This document shows positions 46,257 through 53,727 of a DNA stretch of 64,000 nucleotides, in pieces (the stretch's first letter is position 1; each line of letters starts with the position of its first letter). Origin of the DNA: Nonomuraea solani (GTDB lineage Bacteria > Actinomycetota > Actinomycetes > Streptosporangiales > Streptosporangiaceae); the NCBI RefSeq assembly GCF_900108335.1, contig NZ_FNVT01000004.1, positions 124,001-188,000 of the forward strand, given 5' to 3'. Under the pieces are notes generated by a model. The model did not search any database, had not been told where the DNA came from, and was given only the letters and a program-made list of their open reading frames with translations. The position numbers and the translations under genes are program-made.

Positions 46257-46930
46257 TGACTGTCCACTGCCATGAGTGGCCCCCCAGCCTTGCGTTGCTC
46301 GTGGAACGCCAGAATCTGCAGTTCGATGGATAGGTCGACCTTACGGACATCGACAGTGTCCGGAACGGTGAGCACGACGGGGGCGAAGTTCAGGATGCTG
46401 GTGACGCCCACGGCGACCACACGATCGCACAAATCCTGCGCCGCTGCCGCCGGTGTCGCCAGAACCACGATCGAGACTCCACGCCGCGTGATCACGGCTT
46501 CCAGTTCGTCGATGTGCTCCACATTCAATCCCGCGATGGTGTCGCCCACGACTTCGGGGTCGGCGTCCACGAGCGCCGCGACCCGGAAGCCTCGGGAGAC
46601 GAAACCGCCGTAGTTGGCCAGGGCGCGGCCGAGGTTGCCGACTCCGACGATCGCGACCGCCCAGTCCTGGGTCAGTCCGAGTTCGCGGGAGATCTGGTAG
46701 ACGAGGTATTCAACGTCATAGCCTACGCCGCGGGTGCCATATGAGCCGAGATGCGATAGATCCTTGCGCAATTTGGCCGAGTTCACCCCGGCGGCCACGG
46801 CGAGATCCTCCGAGCTCACGGTCGCGATGCCCCGCTCCGCCATCCCGTTCAGCGCCCTGAGGTACAACGGAAGCCTGGCGACCGTCGCCTCGGGTATACC
46901 GCGGTCACGGGGCTGGGACGGGCTCTTCAC
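46253..46930 (-). CDS. rex: Redox-sensing transcriptional repressor Rex
   Basis: This 225-aa protein has an N-terminal winged helix (RGIPEATVARLPLYLRALNGMAERGI, AGVNSAKLRKDLSHLGSYGTRGVGYDVEYL). Its Rossmann domain has the motif GVGNLG at residues 96-101 and the NADH-sensing C-terminal helix VDLSIELQILAFHEQRKAGG. It represses respiratory genes when NAD+ is high and releases DNA when NADH rises. It starts at a GTG (46930). It heads the hem operon and should autoregulate through the site at 47004-47023. Confidence 0.96.
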   Translation of the reverse strand: MKSPSQPRDRGIPEATVARLPLYLRALNGMAERGIATVSSEDLAVAAGVNSAKLRKDLSHLGSYGTRGVGYDVEYLVYQISRELGLTQDWAVAIVGVGNLGRALANYGGFVSRGFRVAALVDADPEVVGDTIAGLNVEHIDELEAVITRRGVSIVVLATPAAAAQDLCDRVVAVGVTSILNFAPVVLTVPDTVDVRKVDLSIELQILAFHEQRKAGGPLMAVDSQ

Positions 46931-46964
46931 GTGCCGGTGCTCCAGGGGACGGGCGGCTTGGGGA

Positions 46965-46988
46965 CCGCGTGGACGGAATCGAACCGTC
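46965..46988 (-). other. tRNA T-arm-like hairpin with acceptor-like tail in the rex leader
   Basis: On the minus strand a perfect 5-bp stem (GACGG with CCGTC) closes the 7-nt loop TTCGATT, the exact layout of a tRNA T-arm, followed by CACGCGG in the position of an acceptor 3' strand. No matching 5' acceptor strand, D-arm or anticodon arm is found upstream, so it is not a functional tRNA. It lies between the Rex operator and the rex start. Confidence 0.5.
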
Positions 46989-46992
46989 TTTC

Positions 46993-46998
46993 AGGTTA
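46993..46998 (-). promoter_or_regulatory. Putative -10 element of rex-hem
   Basis: TAACCT on the minus strand lies just downstream of the Rex operator. The operator arm TTTGTG at 47023-47018 would act as a poor -35 about 19 bp away, so Rex would block the promoter directly. Confidence 0.35.
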
Positions 46999-47003
46999 AT
47001 CCC

Positions 47004-47023
47004 TTTGTGAACCGATGCACAAA
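47004..47023. promoter_or_regulatory. Rex operator between rex and the glutaredoxin gene
   Basis: TTTGTGAA-4-TGCACAAA differs from a perfect inverted repeat at one base. It lies 74 bp before the rex start and 22 bp before the glutaredoxin start, so it could control both directions. Confidence 0.85.
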
Positions 47024-47045
47024 GTCGGCGGGGTACGGTTGCCGT

Positions 47046-47282
47046 ATGCATCGCATCACGTTGCTCGGCAAACCCGGCTGTCACTTGTGTGACGACGCCC
47101 GCGAGGTCGTCGCGAGGGTCGCGGGCGAGTTGGGCGTGCCGTGGGAGGAGGTCAGCATCGACTCCTCCGAGGAGCTCAGGGAGAAATACTGGGAGATGAT
47201 CCCGGTCACGCTGATCGACGGGGTGCAGCACGACTTCTGGCGGGTGGACGAGGCCCGGCTGCGGAGCGCCCTCAGTACATAG
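47046..47282 (+). CDS. Glutaredoxin-like protein
   Basis: This 78-aa thioredoxin-fold protein has the active site GKPGCHLCDDAREVV (CxxC) and the cis-proline segment MIPVTLIDG. It belongs to the small glutaredoxin-family (DUF836-like) proteins of actinobacteria. The ATG at 47046 begins 22 bp after the Rex operator. A long upstream frame extension is not protein-like. It may be a redox partner for reductases, but the partner is unknown. Confidence 0.88.
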   Translation: MHRITLLGKPGCHLCDDAREVVARVAGELGVPWEEVSIDSSEELREKYWEMIPVTLIDGVQHDFWRVDEARLRSALST

Positions 47283-48786
47283 CCGTGGGCAGGGGCACCA
47301 CCTTCGCCGCGTTGACGCTGAGCTCGATGACGTTGGTGGCCAGCACCATCGACTGCCGCTCGTTGACGAACCGCTCCACGTGCGGCTGGCGCTGGTGGTC
47401 GCGGTAGGCCACCTCGTCGCGGTAGAGCTCGTAGACGATGCGCTGCAGAGGCGCCGACTTCACCGCGTGGCAGGCGTACACGAGGGTGTCGGGCTCGCCG
47501 CGGCGGACGGCCTCGACGGTCGCCTCGGCCAGCCGGTCGAACGCGTCGCCGGCGCCGTCCATGATCGTGAAGACCGTCAGCAGGCCGAAGATGGTCGGTG
47601 AGGGCTTGCTGGAGCCGGGCTGCTGCTGCGCGGGCGAGAACAGCTCGGCGCCCGGGAAGACGGCCCCCGTGCCGGGCGCGGCGAAGTCGGGCCGCTGCGG
47701 CGGGGCGCCGTTCATGATGTAGCCGGTCGAGGGCCCCGCGTCGGGCGGCGGCGCCATGCGCGCGGCGTAGTCGATCTCCTGGTCGCCCGCGCGATATTCG
47801 GCCACCAGGTCGCCCAGCCCCGGCGAACGGCGCGGCGGCGCGGGCGGCAGGTCGGCGGGCGGCGGCTGCTGCAGGGGCTGGGGCTGGGGCGGCTGCTCGG
47901 GCATGCCCCTGCGGCCCGGCCCCGGCACCTCGTCGCGGAACATCGGGCGCTCCCCCGGCGGCATCTGACGGTCGCCCACCGGCATCTGGCGCTCGTCGAG
48001 CGCCATGGGACGCTCCTCGCGGTGCTGGGCACGCTCGTCGCGGCGCTGAGAGCGCTCGTCACGGCGCGGGGCGCGGTCGTCGCGGTCAGGCTCGAAATCG
48101 TCCTCATCGTCGTCCTCGTACGGCGCCAGCGGCCGCAGCACGGTGTACCAGACCGCCGCCCCTGCCACCGCCAGCAGCGCCGTGGTGAACAACGGCGGCA
48201 CCGCGAACCTCAGCGCGCCCACGAGCGCGATCCCCGACGGCACGATGACCGCGGTCGCGTGCAGGTTGTCGGTGTCGTATTCGTCGCCGTTGCGCCACTT
48301 GAGCCCGGCCACCACCAGCATCGCCAGCATGACCAGCAGGGCGACGGCGTGCACCCCGATCAGCAACATGTCGGGGAAGAGGTTCCAGTGGTTGGCGGCG
48401 GGGGGCAGCGTCGTGCCCATGTCGTTGGTCTTGAGCGGATCCCAGACCAGGATCACGACGCCGACGACGGTCAGCGCGATGCCCATCAGCCACGCCAGGA
48501 ACCTGGGCGGCGCCTTCTCCGACAGCAACTGCACCAGCCCGACGGCCAGCCAGAGCGGCGCCAGCAACGATCCCGTCACCTGATAGATCCGGAACGTGAC
48601 GGTGCCGAACCCCATGAGGCAGCCGATGCCGATCACACCGAGTGAGATGCACAACGCCGCCACTGCAACGGTCCAGGCGACCAACCACCCCTCGGGATCG
48701 TCGCGCAGTCGTTGAATCAGGGCACCGGCCGCGACGGCGGCCAGGAGCGCACCGGCAAACGCTAGGACAGCAACGAGGATCTCCAT
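47272..48786 (-). CDS. Seven-helix membrane protein fused to an antibiotic-biosynthesis-monooxygenase-like domain
   Basis: This 504-aa protein has seven predicted transmembrane helices in residues 1-218. A disordered Arg/Asp/Glu- and Pro-rich linker spans ~220-400 (repeated R-D-E-R and D-R-Q-M-P units). A C-terminal ABM-fold domain occupies ~405-500, with GEPDTLVYACHAVKSAPLQRIVYELYRDEVAYRDHQRQPHVERF. ABM domains act as small cofactor-free oxygenases or haem degraders, which need not hold for this fusion. Its end overlaps the glutaredoxin gene by 11 bp in convergence. No operon partner is present. Confidence 0.75.
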   Translation of the reverse strand: MEILVAVLAFAGALLAAVAAGALIQRLRDDPEGWLVAWTVAVAALCISLGVIGIGCLMGFGTVTFRIYQVTGSLLAPLWLAVGLVQLLSEKAPPRFLAWLMGIALTVVGVVILVWDPLKTNDMGTTLPPAANHWNLFPDMLLIGVHAVALLVMLAMLVVAGLKWRNGDEYDTDNLHATAVIVPSGIALVGALRFAVPPLFTTALLAVAGAAVWYTVLRPLAPYEDDDEDDFEPDRDDRAPRRDERSQRRDERAQHREERPMALDERQMPVGDRQMPPGERPMFRDEVPGPGRRGMPEQPPQPQPLQQPPPADLPPAPPRRSPGLGDLVAEYRAGDQEIDYAARMAPPPDAGPSTGYIMNGAPPQRPDFAAPGTGAVFPGAELFSPAQQQPGSSKPSPTIFGLLTVFTIMDGAGDAFDRLAEATVEAVRRGEPDTLVYACHAVKSAPLQRIVYELYRDEVAYRDHQRQPHVERFVNERQSMVLATNVIELSVNAAKVVPLPTAMY

Positions 48787-48964
48787 GGTGACTCCAATGC
48801 TGCCGGACTATGCCTCCAAGCCGGTAGCCGATGAGGGAACGGGTCGGTCCAAACCGTATCTTCCGATTACGCCTAGTCATGCCAGCAAGCTGTGGATTGT
48901 GGAATTTCCGGTTGATTTCTAGAGTGTTCGAGCACGCCGCACCCCTTACCCCTAGGGATACCGG

Positions 48965-49603
48965 ATGCCTGACTCGTCACCGTTCGCCGGGCTGCTTGCT
49001 CCAGCGGTCGCTGGACCTGCCCGGACGGGCGAGCTCGCCGTGCGCGAAGAAGTGCCGGACGACGTCCGTACGCTGGTGCTGCATGCCAAGAACGGGTGCA
49101 CGGAGTCCTTTGGCACGCTCTATGACCGCTACGTGGACCTCGTCTACCGCTACATCTATTTCCGCGTCGGCTCACACCCGCTCGCCGAGGACCTCACGAG
49201 CGAGACCTTCCTGCGCGCGCTGCGCAGGATCTCCGACTTCACCTGGCAGGGCCGCGATTTCGGGGCCTGGCTCGTGACCATCGCGAGAAACCTGGTGACC
49301 GACCACTTCAAATCCGGTCGTTACCGGCTGGAGATCCCGACGGGCGAGGTGATCGACGTACCGCTCGACGGCTCTCACATACCCGAGAACGCCGTGGTCA
49401 CGGCCATCATCAACGACCGGGTGCTGCGTGCCGTCCGAGATCTCAATCCCGAACAGCAGGAGTGCGTGGTGCTGCGCTTCCTGCACGGTCTCTCTCTCGC
49501 GGAAACCGCGCTGATCATGGGGAAGAAGAGTGGAGCGATCAAAGCGCTGCAGTTCCGTGCCATCAGGGCGCTGGCCAGGGCTCTCAAGCACGATCTGGCG
49601 TAA
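48965..49603 (+). CDS. bldN: ECF sigma factor BldN
   Basis: This 212-aa sigma factor has sigma-2 (SFGTLYDRYVDLVYRYIYFRVGSHPLAEDLTSETFLRALRRI) and sigma-4 (LNPEQQECVVLRFLHGLSLAETALIMGKKSGAIKALQFRAIRAL) regions. The segment TWQGRDFGAWLVTIARNLVTDHFKS is almost that of Streptomyces BldN, which controls aerial-hypha genes (chaplins, rodlins). It has an N-terminal extension of about 45 residues before region 2, shorter than in Streptomyces, where BldN is made as a pro-protein. Confidence 0.88.
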   Translation: MPDSSPFAGLLAPAVAGPARTGELAVREEVPDDVRTLVLHAKNGCTESFGTLYDRYVDLVYRYIYFRVGSHPLAEDLTSETFLRALRRISDFTWQGRDFGAWLVTIARNLVTDHFKSGRYRLEIPTGEVIDVPLDGSHIPENAVVTAIINDRVLRAVRDLNPEQQECVVLRFLHGLSLAETALIMGKKSGAIKALQFRAIRALARALKHDLA

Positions 49604-49662
49604 CCTCCACCATCCGCCCCTCGTTAGGCAGGTGTCACGACCGACACGGTCAGGGAGCTCTC

Positions 49663-50310
49663 ATGAGTAGTGCGCGCAGGCGGCGGGACCGCGTGCTCGT
49701 GCATCTCACGGAGCTGCACGAGCTGCCCCTGGGCGGCGGCCCCGAGGCGGCCTTCAAGGAGCGCCTGCGCGCCGAGCTGCTCTCGGGACGTCTCACCCTG
49801 GAGCCCGAGGCGCCCGAGGTGCCTGAGGCGCCCGCCAAGGGCCGCCGCAGGGCGCGGCGCAGGCCGCTGCTGTCCCAGCTCGCCGCGATGGGTCTGGCGG
49901 CCGCCATGACGGTCTCGTCCTTCGCCACCTACCAGGCGATGCCCGGCGACTCGCTCTACCCGCTCAAGCGCGCCGCCGAGAGCACTCTGGTACGCCTCAG
50001 CACGGACGACGCGGAGCGCGGCAGGCGTGAGCTCGACTCGGCCAAGACGCGCGCCGAGGAGGTCGCCAGCCTGCTCGGCTCGTCCGTCGAGGGCCCGCTG
50101 CTCGACAAGACGCTGAAGGACATGGAGGAGTCCACCCGGGCCGGCATCAGCCGGCTCGAAAGGACCGAGCCGCGCTCACCGAAGATCAAGAATTTCGCCC
50201 GGGACCAGAAGGAGGCCGTCAAGCCGATGCTCACGCAGCTCGGCGAGGCTCAGCTCGCCCAGGCGGAGGGCTATCTCGACTACATCGAAGGTCTGGCCGA
50301 GCCTGAGTAG
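49663..50310 (+). CDS. rsbN: Membrane-anchored DUF5667 protein, likely anti-sigma factor RsbN
   Basis: This 215-aa protein has a cytoplasmic N-terminal part (residues 1-68) and one transmembrane helix (LSQLAAMGLAAAMTVSSFATYQAMPG). The extracytoplasmic coiled domain (DUF5667) contains PGDSLYPLKRAAESTLVRL. Position directly after bldN and topology match RsbN, the membrane anti-sigma of BldN, though the N-terminal sequence is short and divergent. The ATG is at 49663. Confidence 0.75.
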   Translation: MSSARRRRDRVLVHLTELHELPLGGGPEAAFKERLRAELLSGRLTLEPEAPEVPEAPAKGRRRARRRPLLSQLAAMGLAAAMTVSSFATYQAMPGDSLYPLKRAAESTLVRLSTDDAERGRRELDSAKTRAEEVASLLGSSVEGPLLDKTLKDMEESTRAGISRLERTEPRSPKIKNFARDQKEAVKPMLTQLGEAQLAQAEGYLDYIEGLAEPE

Positions 50311-50328
50311 GTAAGTAAGCTGAAGCGC

Positions 50329-51213
50329 ATGTGGCGGCTTATGCGACGACGACAGGAAGTGCAGCCCCGGGTCGCGGGCGAGGCCGCGGCGCGGGCGGCG
50401 GTCACCGTCGCGCCTGCCCTGCCGGTCGAACCCGACCTGGGGGCCGCGGCCTTCTTCGACGTGGACAACACGATGATGCGCGGCGCCTCGATCTACCACT
50501 TCGCCCGTGGGCTGGCCACGCGGGGACTGTTCACGACCTCCGACCTGTTCAAGTTCGCCGTCGGGCAGGCGGTGTTCCGGCTGCGCGGCAACGAGAACCC
50601 CGAGCACATCGCGGTGGCCAGGGAGACGGCGCTGGCGTTCGTGGCCGGGGCCAAGGTCGACGACGTCGTACGCCTCGGCGAGGAGATCTACGACGAGGTC
50701 ATGGCCGACCGCATCTGGGGCGGCACCAGGGCGCTCGCCCAGAGCCACCTGGACGCCGGCCAGCGGGTCTGGCTGATCACCGCCACGCCGGTCGAGCTGG
50801 CCCGGGTCATCGCCCAGCGGCTCGGCCTGACCGGCGCGCTCGGCACGGTCGCCGAGACCAGCAACGGCGTCTACACCGGCCGGCTGGTCGGCGACCTGCT
50901 GCACGGCCCGGCCAAGGCCGAGGCCGTGCGCGCGCTGGCGCGCAGGGAGGGCCTCGACCTGAGCCGGTGCACCGCCTACAGCGACTCGGCCAACGACCTG
51001 CCGATGTTGTCGCTGGTCGGGCAGGCCGTGGCCATCAACCCGGACAGCGAGTTGCGCGAGCACGCCAAGAAGAACGAGTGGCCGATCAAGGACTTCCGCA
51101 CGGGGCGCAAGGCCACGATGACGGCCCTGCCGATCGCGGCCGGCGTGGGCGCGGTGGCCGGCGGGGTGGCCGCGGGCATCGCCCTGCGCCGCCTCTACCG
51201 CGACCGGTCGTGA
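50329..51213 (+). CDS. HAD-IB family hydrolase (SerB-like) with C-terminal helix
   Basis: This 294-aa protein has the catalytic [13 protein letters not shown] motif (Asp nucleophile), a SerB-like cap region, the threonine-containing [19 protein letters not shown], and the acidic motif [15 protein letters not shown]. The C-terminus has a glycine-rich hydrophobic segment ([25 protein letters not shown]) that may anchor it. It resembles the SerB1-type HAD phosphatases of actinobacteria. Its substrate, perhaps a phosphorylated lipid or sugar precursor, is unknown. It abuts the convergent LCP gene. Confidence 0.85.
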   Translation: MWRLMRRRQEVQPRVAGEAAARAAVTVAPALPVEPDLGAAAFFDVDNTMMRGASIYHFARGLATRGLFTTSDLFKFAVGQAVFRLRGNENPEHIAVARETALAFVAGAKVDDVVRLGEEIYDEVMADRIWGGTRALAQSHLDAGQRVWLITATPVELARVIAQRLGLTGALGTVAETSNGVYTGRLVGDLLHGPAKAEAVRALARREGLDLSRCTAYSDSANDLPMLSLVGQAVAINPDSELREHAKKNEWPIKDFRTGRKATMTALPIAAGVGAVAGGVAAGIALRRLYRDRS

Positions 51214-52221
51214 CTACTTCAGTTTCTTGAAGAGCTGGTCCGTCTCCGGTTGCTTCCACTCCAGCCGGTTCCTGTCCGCCGGATGGCGCCGCGTGGGCAC
51301 CGACACGGTGGTCACCTTGGTGCTCATGAGCTGCGTGCCCAGCTCGTACATCGCCTCCAGGCTGAGGTCCGTCCTCACCGACTCGTGCACCTCGCCGAGG
51401 AAGCCCTTGAGCTTGCCGGGGTCGGCGACGAGCTGCTGGCGCGCCTTCTTCAGCATCGCCGTCACGAGCGTCTGCTGTCGCTTGATCCGTGAGACGTCGG
51501 AGCCGTCGCCGACGTAACGCAGCCGTGCGTACCCCAGCGCCTTCTCCCCGTCGAGCGTGACCGTGCCCGCGGGCAGCGTCAGCTTCGACGCCCGGTCGTC
51601 GATCGGCTGCGGCACCTTGATCTGCACGCCCCCGAGCGCGTCCACCATGTCCTTGAAGCCCGCGAAGTCCACCTCGACCGTGTGCTGCAGGCTCAGCCCC
51701 GTCAGCCGCTCCAGCGTCGTCCTGAGGCACGCGGCGCCACCTGAGTTGTACGCCGAGTTGATCATGTCGACCCGGCTGGGATCGGGCCCGCAGGCCGCGA
51801 TCCGCACCATCGAGTCGCGCGGGACGCTGACCGCGGTGGCCCTGCTCCTGTCGGCCGGCACGTGGACGATCATGATGGTGTCGGACCGCTGGCCCATGTG
51901 CTGCCTGGCCGACTGCGGGCCGTATTTCGCGTTGCCCTCGCCCGCGCGGCTGTCCGAGCCGATCACCAGCACGTTCCGTGTGCCGCTCATGTCCACCGTC
52001 TCCGCCCCCGCGGTCGGTGTGGAGTCACGTCCGGCGACGAGCACCGCGGGCACCGCGACGACGGTGGCCGTGGCGGCGGCCACGAGCCCGGCCGTCCACC
52101 AGGCCGGCCATCTGCGCCGCAGGCGGTCGCGCAGGAAACGGTCCCGCTGGCGGACCAGCGTGGAAGGCGGTTGGTGCTCCAGATCCCCTCCGAGGTCCCG
52201 GAGCAGCTTCAGGTCGTCCAT
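51214..52221 (-). CDS. LytR-CpsA-Psr (LCP) family protein
   Basis: This 335-aa membrane-anchored protein has a cytoplasmic N-terminus, one helix (WPAWWTAGLVAAATATVVAVPAVLV), and an extracytoplasmic LCP domain. The domain includes NVLVIGSDSRAGEGN, RSDTIMIVHVPADRSRATAVSVPRDSMVRI and ALGYARLRYVGDGSDVSRIKRQQ. LCP enzymes attach wall polymers such as teichoic acids or arabinogalactan to peptidoglycan. I use the ATG at 52221, with GGAGGAG 5 nt upstream; a GTG at 52227 would overlap the sigma gene stop. Confidence 0.9.
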   Translation of the reverse strand: MDDLKLLRDLGGDLEHQPPSTLVRQRDRFLRDRLRRRWPAWWTAGLVAAATATVVAVPAVLVAGRDSTPTAGAETVDMSGTRNVLVIGSDSRAGEGNAKYGPQSARQHMGQRSDTIMIVHVPADRSRATAVSVPRDSMVRIAACGPDPSRVDMINSAYNSGGAACLRTTLERLTGLSLQHTVEVDFAGFKDMVDALGGVQIKVPQPIDDRASKLTLPAGTVTLDGEKALGYARLRYVGDGSDVSRIKRQQTLVTAMLKKARQQLVADPGKLKGFLGEVHESVRTDLSLEAMYELGTQLMSTKVTTVSVPTRRHPADRNRLEWKQPETDQLFKKLK

Positions 52222-52223
52222 CG

Positions 52224-52802
52224 TCACTCCTCCTCCATGGGGTTGCTGTCGCCGAGCGCGGCGCGTACCTTCCGCCTGCCCCTGTTGAGGCGGGAGCGTA
52301 CGGTTCCGATCGGGATGCCGAGCGCTCGCGCGACCTCCTCGTACGAGAGATCGCCCCAGGCGATCAGCAGCAGCACGTCACGATCCTTGGCGGGCAGCGC
52401 GGCCAGGGCGCCGGCCAGGTCAGCGCGGGCGGCCTGGGCGGTCACCCCGGCGGCCACCCGGTCGGCGGGCGACTCCACGTCGGAGTCCACAGGGGCGCGC
52501 AGGAGGGCCCGGTAGCGGGCGGCCTCCCTGCGGTGGTGCCGGGAGATGAGCTTGGTGAGAATGCCGAAGAGCCACGGCCTGGCGTCCGGGTAAGCCAGGT
52601 CGTAGCTCTTCCTGCGGGAGAAGGCGACCAGGAACGTCTCACCGACGAGGTCCTCGGCGGGCTCGGGGCCAAGGCGTTTGGAGACGTACCTGTAGAGCAT
52701 GGCGGAGTAGCGGTCGAAGAGCTCGGCGAACGCCTCTGGTTCCGTCCATGAGGCGTTCACCAACTCCGCGTCCACACCCCTGGTGGCGGGTTGGGTGATC
52801 AT
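52224..52802 (-). CDS. SigE-family ECF RNA polymerase sigma factor
   Basis: This 192-aa sigma factor has sigma-2 (FAELFDRYSAMLYRYVSKRLGPEPAEDLVGETFLVAFSRR) and sigma-4 (LAALPAKDRDVLLLIAWGDLSYEEVARALGIPIGTVRSRLNRGRRKV). The ATG at 52802 is preferred; a TTG 15 codons upstream is unlikely. No anti-sigma gene is adjacent: the next gene, almost overlapping, encodes the LCP protein, so cell-wall stress control is an attractive but unproven guess. Confidence 0.85.
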   Translation of the reverse strand: MITQPATRGVDAELVNASWTEPEAFAELFDRYSAMLYRYVSKRLGPEPAEDLVGETFLVAFSRRKSYDLAYPDARPWLFGILTKLISRHHRREAARYRALLRAPVDSDVESPADRVAAGVTAQAARADLAGALAALPAKDRDVLLLIAWGDLSYEEVARALGIPIGTVRSRLNRGRRKVRAALGDSNPMEEE

Positions 52803-52861
52803 CTCCGCCCTTCGTCTGGGGGATCGGTCACCGATGTCTTGCCACAACCCGCCTATCGAGT

Positions 52862-53656
52862 TCAGATCTCCTTGAGCTGACCCCCGTCGACCACGTATTC
52901 GGCGCCCGTCGTGCTGCCCGAACGCGGCGAGGCGAGCAGGACGATCGCGTCAGCGACCTCCTGTGGGTGCACCAGGCGCCCGGTGGCGAGCTTCATCATC
53001 GTAGGGGCGACCTCGGTGATCACACTGTCCCTGTCCGATCCCACCAGGCTCCCGAAGACCTCGGCGGCACCGCCCGGCTTGGTCCACCAGTCCGTGAGCG
53101 TCGCGCCGGGCGAGACCGTGTTGACCCTGATGCCCTGGGGCGCGTACTCCTCCGACAGCGACTTGCCGGCGGCGAGCAGGGCCATCTTGGCGGCGCCGTA
53201 GTCCACGTTGATGGGGCCCGGCTGCTTGGCCATGGTCGAGGAGACGTTCACGATCGCGCCGCCGCCCCGCTCCAGCATGAGGGGAATGGCCGCGCGGATC
53301 ATGCGCACGGGCGAGAACAGGTTGAACTCGAACATCGCGGCCCAGTCCGCGTCGTCGGGCGTCAGGAACCCGGCCCGCGGCAGCACCACGCCGGGCGGCG
53401 GGCCGCCGGCGTTGTTGACCAGGATGTCCACCCCGCCGAACTCCTCGACGGCCCGCTCCACGATCCGCTCGGGGGCCTGCGGGTCCATCAGGTCGGCGGA
53501 GACGTGGACGACCTTGTCGGGCAGCTCGTCCGTACGGGTCCGCGAGACCGCCACGACGTGGGCGCCCTCCTCGGCCAGGGTGCGGGCGACGGCCAGGCCG
53601 ATGCCCTTGGAGGCGCCGGTGACGATGGCCACACGACCGGAAAGCTGCAGATCCAT
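52862..53656 (-). CDS. Short-chain dehydrogenase/reductase
   Basis: This 264-aa classical SDR has TGASKGIGLAVARTL (NAD(P) binding), NNAGG, and the catalytic S and YxxxK (VNVSSTMAKQPGPINVDYGAAKMALL). The C-terminal cofactor region is EYVVDGGQLKEI. The ATG is at 53656. The substrate is unknown. The longer frame to 54766 is out-of-frame sequence from the acyltransferase gene. Confidence 0.9.
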   Translation of the reverse strand: MDLQLSGRVAIVTGASKGIGLAVARTLAEEGAHVVAVSRTRTDELPDKVVHVSADLMDPQAPERIVERAVEEFGGVDILVNNAGGPPPGVVLPRAGFLTPDDADWAAMFEFNLFSPVRMIRAAIPLMLERGGGAIVNVSSTMAKQPGPINVDYGAAKMALLAAGKSLSEEYAPQGIRVNTVSPGATLTDWWTKPGGAAEVFGSLVGSDRDSVITEVAPTMMKLATGRLVHPQEVADAIVLLASPRSGSTTGAEYVVDGGQLKEI

Positions 53657-53727
53657 GGGTTTCCCTTCGGTGTTCGGCGAATTCGCCCAGAGAACACCGC
53701 AGGGGTTCGGGAGGTTGCACCCCTTTG

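Noticed and set aside
46965..46988. A tRNA gene on the minus strand in the rex leader
   Set aside because: Only the T-arm and an acceptor-like 3' strand are present. No matching 5' acceptor strand, D-arm or anticodon arm could be found, so it is listed as a T-arm-like hairpin only.
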